Translations under genes and position numbers: made by a program
Shown: positions 51,615 through 60,772 of the stretch, piece by piece
Numbering within the stretch: the first letter of the stretch is position 1
How the letters are laid out: each line of letters starts with the position of its first letter
Notes under the pieces: generated by a model
The model's input: only the letters and a program-made list of their open reading frames with translations
What the model was told of the DNA's origin: nothing
The model's database searches: none
Source of the DNA: an uncultured Clostridia bacterium
GTDB taxonomy: Bacteria > Bacillota > Clostridia > Saccharofermentanales > Saccharofermentanaceae
DNA: 64,000 nt
Direction: 5' to 3'
NCBI GenBank assembly: GCA_947303185.1
Contig: CAMYXF010000005.1
Location: 62,001 to 126,000, forward strand

Positions 51615-54600
51615 TTATTCGGTTCTCAGAGCTGTTACAGGATCCTGTCTTGAAGCTGACTTCGACGGGATAAGTCCGCCTATGAATGTCAGGAAGATAC
51701 TGAGGACTACAAGTATGATCGCAGCTGCCCACGGCATGATGGCGCTTACGTCGTTTGACTCTGCAAGCTTATGGATCAATGCATTTATGGGGATCAGCAA
51801 GATCAAGGATATTCCTACACCGAAGATACCTGCGAGGAATCCGGTGATCATGGTCTCAGCATTAAATACCTGTGCAACGTTGTGCTTGGAAGCACCCATG
51901 GCACGAAGGATACCGATCTCTTTTCGACGCTCAAGAACACTGATGTAAGTGATGACACCGATCATGATCGAAGATACAACGAGTGATATTGCGACGAACG
52001 CGATAAGCACGTAAGAGATCGTGTTGATGATCTTTGTAACGGACTTCATGAGAGCGCCTACGATATCGGTGTAAACGATGCTCTTATCTTCCTCACCTGC
52101 ATCTTCTACCATCTTGTTATAGTCCTTAATGATCTGTGTGATCTGGTCCTTGGATTCGAAGTCTTTCGGATAGATGGTGATGGACTGGAGGTCGTCTACG
52201 GCACAGTATCCGAATGCGGAGAGGTTGCCCTCAGCAGAAGATGTTCCGCCGCCCATGAGCTCGTTCATAAATGACTGTAATTCGCTCTCACCCATGTTGA
52301 ACTGGAATGCTGAAGCAAACGCATCCTGGTCGACCGTAAGTGCGCTTCCGAAGTCTTCGAAAGTGCTCTGGAGAGCTGTTGTCATGTTGGATGCGAGTCT
52401 TTCTACAACCATTGTGAGCGCGCTCTCGATACCTGCTGAAAGCTGTACCATCATGTCTGCTGTCATGCCTGATACGTTGCCCATTATCGTGGACATGATC
52501 TCGTCAGTATTTACTGAAGTAGATACGACATAAGTGATCATGTTCTTTGCTCTGTCAGTCTCCATGTATTCCTTGAGAGAAGCTTCAAGCGCGTTGGGAT
52601 CAGGAAGATTATTCTCATTTGCGTACTTCGAATATCCTTCGAGAAGTGCCTGTGAGATCTCCTGTGCCTGCTCAGGTGTGATGTCGATATTCTCGAGAAC
52701 TTCGTTCAGAATGATCTCTGTCTGTGCATCAACTGTTGCCTGTCCTCTTTCTGTCTCAAGATATTCCTGGAAGAGCTCGGACTGCTGGTCCTGGGTCATA
52801 TCAAACGGGTTAATGCCCTTCTCAATAGCTTTCTCCAAAGCATACTGTGAGAAGTCCATGGTGATCGCCTGAATGGCAGCATTCAAAACAGCGTTGTCGA
52901 TATTCTCGGCACCGCTCTCTTTAATGATCTTTATAAGCTGCTCTCTCAAAACTGCGCTTCCTTCAGGTGAAGCGATGTACTGCGACATTGCATCAGGAAG
53001 TGCAGCATAATTCGTAGAAGGACTAGCAGAAGCGTAATCAAGATAGTCAGTGAAGATCGCAGAAAGTCCCTGTCCCAGAGCTTCCGTGTTAACCTTCAGA
53101 TCAACGCCGTCGAGAAGACCTGAGATCTGGTCTGAAGAAAGATTAGGCATGGCAGAACCCAGAGCTCCTGAGAGATCAAGTCCGCTCATGTCACCGAAAG
53201 CTTCTTCATCGAAATTGATCTTGTCCTCATCGAACTTGAATGCATCCTGGATCTTATCCTCATCGATCGAGAAAAGATTGCTCATGTCAAAGTCAGACTC
53301 TTCCTCGTCAAATCTCTCGCCCGTAAGCACGTTAACTTCACGGTCAGCGAGCTGAGCCTTAACGATATCAGCTTCCTCGGCACTTGCTCTCAATTCCTCA
53401 ACGAGATCCTTGCCGTAGTAGATACCGGAATCGAGCATCCAGATATCTTCGCCTTCTTTAGGCTGTACGATACCGACGATCTTGAGATCCTGGGAACCGG
53501 CGAGAAGATCTTTCATGTACTTGTCGTTGTTTCTCATGTCGGTGTAGATCTTGTTGGTCTCATCGTACTTATAGAATTCATAGGCAGGTACTACCTTGAA
53601 AGTAGTGCCCATGAAATCCTCGTAATGCCATGTGTAGTATTCCTGGTCAGATACGACTTCGATACCGTTACTGAAGTCACGGATCATCTTATCGAGCTCA
53701 TCGGTGTCTCTCAGGCCGAACGCGTAGATGATGTAGTCAGTAACTGCGCCATTCAATGAAAGAACAAGGACAGCCTCCTGTGAGTTCTCAGGCCATCTTC
53801 CTGCCTTGATGTCGTACTGGTTGATATAAAGCGACTCATTTTCGGGCATCTCATAGAAAACATTCATGCTGTATGCGGAAGAGAAAATGCTTCCTGAAGA
53901 AAGTCCCATGGATGCGAAATCGTTATTGGGGTTTACCTGTCTGTAATTACCTGTGCTCTTCTCGTAGTAGAAGATCTGCGGATCAAGTCCGTATGAATAC
54001 TCAACGCCGTTCGTGAGTTCATAGATGTTCGTGGCATCGCTGTCGAAATAATTCTTCAGTGAGATAAGGTCGTTTGTCCTTACAGTTGAAAGCATCTGTC
54101 CTACTGAAGGGACCTCAGTGATCTCACCTTCGCCTGCAGCCTCCCACGTATCCGTGGATACCATCATCATCGACATGAAAGATATCGACGACGACTCGAT
54201 CGACAGAGGATACTGCGACAATGTCTGCGCCTCTATCCTGTCGATATATGTGTTGACGCCGTTGGACATGGAAAGGATCAGGGCGATACCGATGATACCG
54301 ATGGATCCTGCAAATGCTACGAGAACCGTTCTCGTCTTCTTTGTCCAGAGGTTATTAAAACTCAATGCAAGAGCCGTGAGGAAGCTCATCGAAGCCTTGC
54401 CGAGGTTTTTATGAACCGGTGCGGCAGCGCCTGCATTTTCTTCAGGCTCGAAAGGATCACTGTCGTTAATGATGTGACCGTCTTTAACTCTTACGATTCT
54501 GGTAGCGTAATCTTCAGCAAGCTCAGGGTTATGCGTAACCATTACGACAAGGCGGTCTTTAGCGACCTCCTTGAGAAGTTCCATTACCTGAACGCTCGTC

Positions 54601-55124
54601 TCTGTATCAAGAGCGCCCGTAGGCTCGTCTGCCAAAAGGATCTTCGGATCGTTAACAAGAGCTCTGGCGATCGCAACTCTCTGCATCTGACCGCCGGACA
54701 TCTGGTTCGGCTTCTTGTGTGCCTGTTCGCGGAGTCCGACCTTCTCCAAAGCATCAAGAGCCCTCTGCTTACGCTCTCTTTTCGAGATGCCGGAGATGGT
54801 AAGAGCAAGCTCTACGTTGGACAAAACAGTCTGGTGGGGGATCAGGTTATAGCTCTGGAATACGAAACCAATCGTGTGGTTTCTGTATGAATCCCAGTCC
54901 CTGTCCTTATAACGCTTTGTGGAAACACCGTTAATGATGAGGTCACCCGAATCGTAGCGGTCGAGACCTCCGATAATGTTAAGCAGCGTCGTCTTGCCTG
55001 AACCTGAAGGTCCAAGTATCGCAACGAACTCGTTATCCCTGAGATTCAGAGAAACTCCGTCAAGCGCCTTCTGAACGAGGCTACCCGTCTTATATTCTTT
55101 ACGTATATCCCTTATTTGAAGCAT
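51615..55124 (-). CDS. ABC transporter, fused ATPase and FtsX/MacB-type permease with giant external domain
   Basis: An 1169-residue single-chain transporter. The ATPase (1-225) has Walker A GPSGSGKTT near 38, signature MSGGQMQRV near 142, and Walker B ILLADEPTGALD. A membrane helix near residue 265 leads to an external region of about 740 residues, acidic and rich in Asp/Glu/Gln, with helical repeats. Three C-terminal membrane helices (about residues 1030-1165) carry the FtsX domain, with YISVLERRKEIGILRAMGAS between them. MacB/Bce-type proteins act in export or envelope stress rather than simple import. The external part is unusually long. No strong ribosome binding site was seen at the ATG. 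Confidence 0.88.
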   Translation of the reverse strand: MLQIRDIRKEYKTGSLVQKALDGVSLNLRDNEFVAILGPSGSGKTTLLNIIGGLDRYDSGDLIINGVSTKRYKDRDWDSYRNHTIGFVFQSYNLIPHQTVLSNVELALTISGISKRERKQRALDALEKVGLREQAHKKPNQMSGGQMQRVAIARALVNDPKILLADEPTGALDTETSVQVMELLKEVAKDRLVVMVTHNPELAEDYATRIVRVKDGHIINDSDPFEPEENAGAAAPVHKNLGKASMSFLTALALSFNNLWTKKTRTVLVAFAGSIGIIGIALILSMSNGVNTYIDRIEAQTLSQYPLSIESSSISFMSMMMVSTDTWEAAGEGEITEVPSVGQMLSTVRTNDLISLKNYFDSDATNIYELTNGVEYSYGLDPQIFYYEKSTGNYRQVNPNNDFASMGLSSGSIFSSAYSMNVFYEMPENESLYINQYDIKAGRWPENSQEAVLVLSLNGAVTDYIIYAFGLRDTDELDKMIRDFSNGIEVVSDQEYYTWHYEDFMGTTFKVVPAYEFYKYDETNKIYTDMRNNDKYMKDLLAGSQDLKIVGIVQPKEGEDIWMLDSGIYYGKDLVEELRASAEEADIVKAQLADREVNVLTGERFDEEESDFDMSNLFSIDEDKIQDAFKFDEDKINFDEEAFGDMSGLDLSGALGSAMPNLSSDQISGLLDGVDLKVNTEALGQGLSAIFTDYLDYASASPSTNYAALPDAMSQYIASPEGSAVLREQLIKIIKESGAENIDNAVLNAAIQAITMDFSQYALEKAIEKGINPFDMTQDQQSELFQEYLETERGQATVDAQTEIILNEVLENIDITPEQAQEISQALLEGYSKYANENNLPDPNALEASLKEYMETDRAKNMITYVVSTSVNTDEIMSTIMGNVSGMTADMMVQLSAGIESALTMVVERLASNMTTALQSTFEDFGSALTVDQDAFASAFQFNMGESELQSFMNELMGGGTSSAEGNLSAFGYCAVDDLQSITIYPKDFESKDQITQIIKDYNKMVEDAGEEDKSIVYTDIVGALMKSVTKIINTISYVLIAFVAISLVVSSIMIGVITYISVLERRKEIGILRAMGASKHNVAQVFNAETMITGFLAGIFGVGISLILLIPINALIHKLAESNDVSAIMPWAAAIILVVLSIFLTFIGGLIPSKSASRQDPVTALRTE

Positions 55125-55281
55125 AGCAACGCAATTCTATCACGCGTACAGTGAATAATCTTTACAATATATGTGAATTATTGGGAAATTCCGAGTAATT
55201 CGGAAGGTTAAAACAATTCACGCACGCGAAAACCCTTATTCCTTAAATTTTCGAAATGCCTGTACTTACTTATATGTTTAC

Positions 55282-55314
55282 CGAAGCGTCCCGCCCCTTA
55301 TTGCGGGAGCTTCG
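55282..55314 (-). terminator. Strong hairpin overlapping the end of the SseB-like gene
   Basis: CGAAGC pairs with GCTTCG and, inside it, CCCGC with GCGGG, around a short loop. The stem covers the stop codon of the minus-strand gene at 55,298. No T-run follows, so it may be an mRNA 3'-end stabiliser or an inefficient terminator. Confidence 0.45.
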
Positions 55315-56767
55315 AATAAAGCCATGTTACCTTGCTCGGGAACTTCTCCTTGTTGATCTTAGAGAACTGCTGGAACTGGATCCTTCTGATTCCCTTAAGG
55401 TAAGGTTTGATCGCTTCAGCAAGTCCCTTGCACTCTGTCTCAAATGTCTCATCCGGGCAGTCCATGATGCACAGATAAGATCTGTCGTTACGGTTGTTTG
55501 CAGGTGTTGATACGAGGAGCAATACCTTGGCAATGTCACCGTGTGCTCCGCAATACTTCTTTACTGCGTTCTCGATAGCAGCAAACTCAGGTGTGTCAGA
55601 AGGATTGGTAACAATTACCTTCTGGATGCCGGGCATGTTGGGACCGCCGTTTCCAATGAAGTTATCGAGGTCTCTGTTGCCTGTGCCACCCAGTGCGAGT
55701 GAAGCGTTGTCGCCTGCGCCTTCGCCGAATCTTTCCTTGAAGATCGTTGTGCCTACCATCTTATCTACGAGTTCCTTGTGGATCGTGATGGTAACAGGTC
55801 CGCCCGGATTTACCAGGAATCCCTGATGGTGGCTGTCTCTTGAGATAGCTGCCGTCTGCGCAAAGCTCAGGCAGAGGCGCTTGTCGGGACCGCCCTGCTT
55901 ACCGAAACCGTTCTTAAGAGCTCTCTGTGCGAGTGCCTGTGATGTGAAAACGGGAAGGAAAGAAGACTTAGGATCCTGTTTTGTGGTGATGCCGATAAAA
56001 CCGATTGAGCTCTTGCCGTTCTGCGCGGGAGAGATCTTCGCGATTGTTACGAACTCGGATGTCATGAGTGAATCCATTACTGAACCGAAGAAAACAGGAT
56101 CTTTGCCGAACTTGCCGTACTCGCAGAGCATTGCAGTAGTTCTCGGGTTGCCCGCATTAGCCATACCCTTGCAAGCAGCATCCTTCATGTCTTCGATGCC
56201 CTTACCGTCTGTAAGGACTGCAAATCTCTGGACAGCGCTCGAAGCGTTCTGGTCCGGATTTTCCGGAAGCGGAATGTCGCCTCTTGTGATCTCGATCTCA
56301 GCTCTGTCGTAGGAGATCTCGTCAACGAATTCTCTGTTATCGTTTCTGATCTTCTCAATCTTAACAGTGAACTTCTCGCCTTTTCCCTGATAAAGGAAAA
56401 CTTCAGAACCTGTCTTGATGGTACCTCTGATAGTACCACGGACAACGATGTTGCCTTCTGTCTCAGGTTCAGCGCTCAAAGGAATCTCGTCACAGACGAC
56501 GAAGAATGTCATGCCGTCAGGAGCACCGTCGCCTTCAAGGATCTTCTTGGCAGCATTCTTGGACTGCTCTTCAAGGAAGTTTTCCTGCTTGGCCTGTTCC
56601 TCCTGGGCCTGCTGTCTTTCCTCAGCCTTGGCGAGCTTTTCCTTCTGCTCCTCCTCACGGGCCTCGAGGATGACCTTCATTTCCTCTGTAACACTGTTAC
56701 TTTGCTTATTTTCAGAGGGGTTTACGCCCTTCGCTTCATCTTTCTTTTTCTTGCCGAAAAGTGCCAT
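55298..56767 (-). CDS. SseB-like protein with charged coiled-coil N-terminus
   Basis: A 489-residue soluble protein. The N-terminus (1-100) is highly charged (MALFGKKKKDE, then a Glu/Gln/Lys/Arg stretch) and likely coiled coil. A middle segment near residues 118-150 (VVRGTIRGTIKTGSEVFLYQ) resembles the beta-barrel domain II of translation GTPases. Residues about 255-340 (SSFLPVFTSQALAQ, HHQGFLVNPGGPVTITIHKE) fit the SseB N-terminal domain, and residues about 400-470 (KVLLLVSTPANNRNDRSYLC) fit SseB_C. Function is unknown. The start at 56,767 is chosen for AGGA eight bases upstream and the typical MALFGKKKK opening. Confidence 0.65.
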   Translation of the reverse strand: MALFGKKKKDEAKGVNPSENKQSNSVTEEMKVILEAREEEQKEKLAKAEERQQAQEEQAKQENFLEEQSKNAAKKILEGDGAPDGMTFFVVCDEIPLSAEPETEGNIVVRGTIRGTIKTGSEVFLYQGKGEKFTVKIEKIRNDNREFVDEISYDRAEIEITRGDIPLPENPDQNASSAVQRFAVLTDGKGIEDMKDAACKGMANAGNPRTTAMLCEYGKFGKDPVFFGSVMDSLMTSEFVTIAKISPAQNGKSSIGFIGITTKQDPKSSFLPVFTSQALAQRALKNGFGKQGGPDKRLCLSFAQTAAISRDSHHQGFLVNPGGPVTITIHKELVDKMVGTTIFKERFGEGAGDNASLALGGTGNRDLDNFIGNGGPNMPGIQKVIVTNPSDTPEFAAIENAVKKYCGAHGDIAKVLLLVSTPANNRNDRSYLCIMDCPDETFETECKGLAEAIKPYLKGIRRIQFQQFSKINKEKFPSKVTWLYSKLPQ

Positions 56768-56898
56768 ACTTAATTCCTGCTCCCTCGTATTTATTAATTC
56801 CAACAAGGAATTATAGCACATCAGGGGTGCACTTTCCTTTTTTGCATATCATGACGGTAAGTAATAGAATAACCCCATGAACTAAAAAGGGGCGTCTT

Positions 56899-57528
56899 AT
56901 GGAATACGACAGACAGGACATATTGGATAAAGCGGCCCAGGCTTACGACCACGCTGAAGAAACCATCAGGGCGATGGACAAAGTCTTCCAGAATGTCACC
57001 GGCAGCGATTACGATGCCGAGCTTACGCTTGCCCAGTTCGACATGATCCTTCAGGGCGTCCTCTTAAGCGTCGCATGTGCCGACGGAGTTTTCGATCCCG
57101 TTGAACAGGATTTCATAAGACAGTTCGCAATGCACGGCGACCTTCTCGAATACATAAAGAACGACGCGGAATTTGAGATGGACCTCACATGGGATCTCAT
57201 CGCGAGCCTCCCTGAAGACGTATCTTCCGCACTCATCCAGGTCCTCCCCCAGGTGTTGGATGACCAGTGCGAGAGCTTCATCTATCCTCTTGCGGCAGTC
57301 GATTTCTCATACAGCCAGTTCGGCGGCGTCATTACGACACCGGGCGATTTCTTAAAGTCCATTGAAGCTGACATGATCCAGATCGCCGGCCTCCTTGCTT
57401 TCGTTGATTCAGACGGCACCGAAGACGAGATCAGTGCTGCCGTCTCCATGATCTACGAGCTTGAAGGAAAGCACTGGAGAGACCTCCTCTCCGGCAGAGC
57501 TTTGGGCGCAGGAGAAGAAAAGACCTGA
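56899..57528 (+). CDS. TerB-like helical protein, function unknown
   Basis: A 209-residue acidic, helical, cytoplasmic protein without membrane segments. The segment LQGVLLSVACADGVFDPVEQDFIRQF, near residue 50, matches the pattern of TerB/YebE-type domains (hydrophobic, then A-x-ADG-x-FDPxE). A second such turn, FVDSDGTEDEISAA, occurs near residue 175. TerB-like domains are seen in stress and metal-related systems, but the family is only tentative. An AAGGGG site precedes the ATG. It lies between divergent and convergent neighbours and is probably a single-gene unit. Confidence 0.55.
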   Translation: MEYDRQDILDKAAQAYDHAEETIRAMDKVFQNVTGSDYDAELTLAQFDMILQGVLLSVACADGVFDPVEQDFIRQFAMHGDLLEYIKNDAEFEMDLTWDLIASLPEDVSSALIQVLPQVLDDQCESFIYPLAAVDFSYSQFGGVITTPGDFLKSIEADMIQIAGLLAFVDSDGTEDEISAAVSMIYELEGKHWRDLLSGRALGAGEEKT

Positions 57529-57572
57529 TCTTTCGACCAGGTCCCTGTTAAAGCTATTTTGTTTTCCCGGGA

Positions 57573-58946
57573 TTAATATCCGAATTCCTCGATCCAATAG
57601 TATCCGTATCCGTCATCTGTAGTATACAGAGCGGCACCGAATGTTCTGTAATCAGGATTCATCATGTTTGCATAGTGTCCGGAAGATCCAACCCATGCAT
57701 AATGGACTTCTGAAACTGATCTCTGTCCGTAAGCAATATTCTCTGCCCACATAGCTCCTTCGTTTACCGTATACCACGGAGATCCGTCAGGTCTCTGGTG
57801 GTTAGCATTCTGATCGTTAGTCAGAAGAGGAAGTTCAGCGGCACGGATGCATGCACAATTCTCAAGTTCGCCGCTCCATGTAAGAGGTTCGAGACCTGCT
57901 GCTTCTCTTTCAGAGTTAACATAATCCAAAAGTTCGTAAACAGCTGAACCGTATCCTGCTGAATAACCTGAATCACCGCCGGATGAGCCTGAATCATCTG
58001 ATGAACCAGAACCAGAACCTGTATCTCCGTCAGATGACGTTCCGCCTGAGTTCGCTGTATCAGCTGCGCCTGAAGCAGATGCGCTTGCGGCTGCATCAGC
58101 AGAACCTGCAGGAGCATAACCTGTGTTGTCGATGATATCCTCTTCGGGATGTTCTTCGATGTATTCTTCTCTGGGTTCCAGATAGCTGAGCACGTAATAC
58201 TCGGCATTCATGTAGATGATCTTATACCAGTTGCCGCCTGTAGCTACGACGATTACTCTCTCGCCTGCCTTGAGGTCGATTGAAAGGCCTGAGCTCATGA
58301 CGTCAGGAAGGCTGAATGCCTTTGTATCCATGGTAACTACATATTCGATGTTGCCTGAATTGGCAGTAAAGAATCTTACTGACTGTGAGTCTACGGGTTC
58401 CTTGTGCATTTCTTCCCAGTTCTCGGGAGCATCTGCAGGAATTATCTCGGCACTCTTAACGTAATATCTCTGGCCGCCGTATGTTATTGCAGCCCATCCG
58501 TCTCTGGAGAATCCGATTACCTCAAAAGCAGCTTCTTCCATGAGTGACGGTCTGTCTTCATCTGTCTCCTTGGGATCAGCGTAAAGCTTGAGTCTGCCTT
58601 CCTTGGACTTGTAGTAGTTCTCTCCGGGTGTTGTGGCAGTAAAGATATGGATGTCATCGTGTTCGTTGATAACCACTTCGGCAGGCACTTCTTCAGGCTC
58701 TGTCACTTCCGTCTCTTCTGCTGTCTCGTCCGGATTTGTCGTCTCTCTGATGGCAACTTCGATAAGGACCGTTCCGTCGACTGCTTCAAGCGTGGTCTCA
58801 CCGGTGCCCGAAGCCCTTGCTCCGTTCAGATAACCCGTAATCTTAAATGCTACGAAAGCTAATATGCACAATAAGACAACAACGATTCCCGCAATGAGGA
58901 ACTCGTACCTCGTCTTAATATCGCGTTCTCTATTCTTTTCGGTCAT
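57573..58946 (-). CDS. Secreted CAP-domain (SCP/PR-1) protein with SH3-like repeats
   Basis: A 457-residue exported protein. A membrane anchor or signal lies at residues 14-35. Two SH3b-like segments follow, about 95-170 (DGWAAITYGGQRYYVKSAEI) and about 190-265 (GNWYKIIYMNAEYYVLSYLEP). A Ser/Gly/Asp/Ala-rich linker spans about 270-330. The C-terminal CAP domain (about 338-457) has LDYVNSEREAAGLEPLTWS, HYAWVGSSGHYANMMNP and FGAALYTT. CAP proteins are extracellular with unsettled activity; SH3 parts usually bind wall. An AAGGAAG site precedes the ATG. Confidence 0.88.
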   Translation of the reverse strand: MTEKNRERDIKTRYEFLIAGIVVVLLCILAFVAFKITGYLNGARASGTGETTLEAVDGTVLIEVAIRETTNPDETAEETEVTEPEEVPAEVVINEHDDIHIFTATTPGENYYKSKEGRLKLYADPKETDEDRPSLMEEAAFEVIGFSRDGWAAITYGGQRYYVKSAEIIPADAPENWEEMHKEPVDSQSVRFFTANSGNIEYVVTMDTKAFSLPDVMSSGLSIDLKAGERVIVVATGGNWYKIIYMNAEYYVLSYLEPREEYIEEHPEEDIIDNTGYAPAGSADAAASASASGAADTANSGGTSSDGDTGSGSGSSDDSGSSGGDSGYSAGYGSAVYELLDYVNSEREAAGLEPLTWSGELENCACIRAAELPLLTNDQNANHQRPDGSPWYTVNEGAMWAENIAYGQRSVSEVHYAWVGSSGHYANMMNPDYRTFGAALYTTDDGYGYYWIEEFGY

Positions 58947-59122
58947 AACACTTCCTTGGGCTTCCTTCCAGACTCTAATTGAGCCTGCCCTTCCGAAGAA
59001 TGCCCTTTACCTCATAATAAATAATAAAACTGTAACCATTTGATTTCAAGTTACAGAGTTTTGACATGGCGGCCGGAATGCCTATTTTGACCTCATTACA
59101 AGCAAGATGTCCGATATCGTGT

Positions 59123-59128
59123 TATAAT
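59123..59128 (+). promoter_or_regulatory. -10 element upstream of the exported unknown gene
   Basis: TATAAT, followed by a run of T, lies 34 bases before the start at 59,162. No -35 at normal spacing was found. Confidence 0.4.
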
Positions 59129-59161
59129 TTTTTTACTTTTGTACATCAGGAGGGACTCCTA

Positions 59162-60643
59162 ATGGATAAGAAAAAGAGGGTTCTTATCATCGGCGGATCA
59201 GCCGGAGCAGCCGCACTTGTCGCATTGATTGTCGTTACGATCGTTCTTGCTAACAGACCCAGCGCACTTATCGTAAGAGGTCTGGTCAACACGATCTCTG
59301 ACGCGAAGAGAATCGAAGTTTTCGATGTTGCTGACGATGTAGCAAACGGCGGTTCTATAGCAGTATCGGCAAATCTCGATAAGTTTGCCACTGACGACGT
59401 TACCGTTGAAGCCAAGCTCTACACTGACCTGGATAACGTAAAGGGCGGTTATGAGATGACAGTAGCCGAAGACGATGAGACTGTGCTTCAGGCAAGAGTC
59501 CTTTACAACGAAGACAAATTCGCATTCACCTGCCCCGAGCTCGTTGACGGAGCTTACGGCGTAAATTACAAGAATCTCCAGAAGAACCTTCCGGGTTCGA
59601 TTTTCGATCCTGATGAAGAGACTGATTATTCACTTACCGAAGAGCAGTTCGATTACTTCCTCAACCTCAAGGAAACAGTTAAGGACAACAAGAACCTTGA
59701 GCGCGATATCGACAACATGGGCAACAAATACAGAAAGCTCATCGTTGAGAAGCTCGTTAAGTACGCTGAAGTCGGCAGATCTTCAAAGACGATCACAGTC
59801 GGCGGCGAGAAGATCCCCTGCACTGTAGTCTCCCTTTCACTCGACCAGGATGCACTCGCACTCGCAATCACTGATGTTGTCGAGTATGCACAGGAAGACA
59901 AGGATCTCGAAAAGCTCCTGGGCCGCGTTGCAGCAAACGGTTCTTACTACGACGAACCCGATGAGATCATCGACGAGTTCTACGACAGCCTTGATGATAT
60001 CCTGGATAACATCGACAACCTTACCGAAGAAGATATCGACATCACATTGGATTTCTACATCACAAGCTCAGGCAGAAGAATTGCCCAGGTCGATGCAGAG
60101 TTCGATATCGATAATGAAGAAACAGAGTTTTCCATCGTTCTCGGCAAGAATGTCTCAACTTCAAAGGAGATGAGCATTACTGCAAAGAACAAGAAATACA
60201 ATGAGACATATTCCATTGTTTATTCCGTTAAGGAAAACAGTTCCAAGCTTTATGAGGCTGAGATCAAGATCTCCTCTAAGAGAGGCGACAGCAGCAGCGC
60301 CAGGGATTCAGAGCAGAAGATCAGCATTGAATGGGACAAGAAGACCTCTGATTTCGAGCTCGAATATAAGGACCAGTGGGACGAAAAGACCACATTCAAG
60401 GGCACTCTCACACAGAAGGGTGACAAGTATATCTTCGTTCTCACAAACATCAAAACAAACGGAAATGCGATCCCGAGCGTTAAGTCTCTTGAGCTGACAA
60501 TAACGATCGACAGAAACGATCCGGCACCTTCCGTACCCGGTGGATTTACTGATATCACGAGAATGGAAAACCGCGAATTCAAGCATCTCTCCGAAGACAT
60601 CAGTGACGGTATACAAGACCTCTGGGATGAGTATTTCGACTAA
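59162..60643 (+). CDS. Membrane-anchored extracytoplasmic protein of unknown function
   Basis: A 493-residue protein with a basic start (MDKKKR) and one hydrophobic segment (residues 7-29) as signal anchor; no lipobox cysteine. The rest is acidic and looks beta-rich, with repeated amphipathic strands (for example DITLDFYITSSGRRIAQVDA and TEFSIVLGKNV), plus an acidic helix cluster near residue 280 (DEIIDEFYDSLDDILDNID). The layout is like large lipoprotein-type or DUF-type surface proteins of Clostridia, but no family is claimed. The start at 59,162 is set by AGGAGGG; an upstream extension has no such signal. Confidence 0.75.
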   Translation: MDKKKRVLIIGGSAGAAALVALIVVTIVLANRPSALIVRGLVNTISDAKRIEVFDVADDVANGGSIAVSANLDKFATDDVTVEAKLYTDLDNVKGGYEMTVAEDDETVLQARVLYNEDKFAFTCPELVDGAYGVNYKNLQKNLPGSIFDPDEETDYSLTEEQFDYFLNLKETVKDNKNLERDIDNMGNKYRKLIVEKLVKYAEVGRSSKTITVGGEKIPCTVVSLSLDQDALALAITDVVEYAQEDKDLEKLLGRVAANGSYYDEPDEIIDEFYDSLDDILDNIDNLTEEDIDITLDFYITSSGRRIAQVDAEFDIDNEETEFSIVLGKNVSTSKEMSITAKNKKYNETYSIVYSVKENSSKLYEAEIKISSKRGDSSSARDSEQKISIEWDKKTSDFELEYKDQWDEKTTFKGTLTQKGDKYIFVLTNIKTNGNAIPSVKSLELTITIDRNDPAPSVPGGFTDITRMENREFKHLSEDISDGIQDLWDEYFD

Positions 60644-60674
60644 ATTTTAATTAAATAAATATTTTAATTGACTA

Positions 60675-60711
60675 AAAGCCCTACCCTTTAACTCGGTAGG
60701 GCTTTGTTTTA
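60675..60711 (+). terminator. Rho-independent terminator before the transhydrogenase operon
   Basis: AAAGCCCTACC pairs perfectly with GGTAGGGCTTT around a nine-base loop, followed by GTTTTAT. It ends the exported-protein gene and separates it from pntA. Confidence 0.9.
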
Positions 60712-60772
60712 TACTTTAAAGGCTTATGTTCAGATTTTTCTGAGCAGAATCCAAGTCAAAAGAGGTGTGCAC

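Noticed and set aside
57525..57562. Terminator between the TerB-like and CAP genes
   Set aside because: A small GACCTG/CAGGTC hairpin is present, but there is no T-run on either strand, so it was not listed as a terminator.
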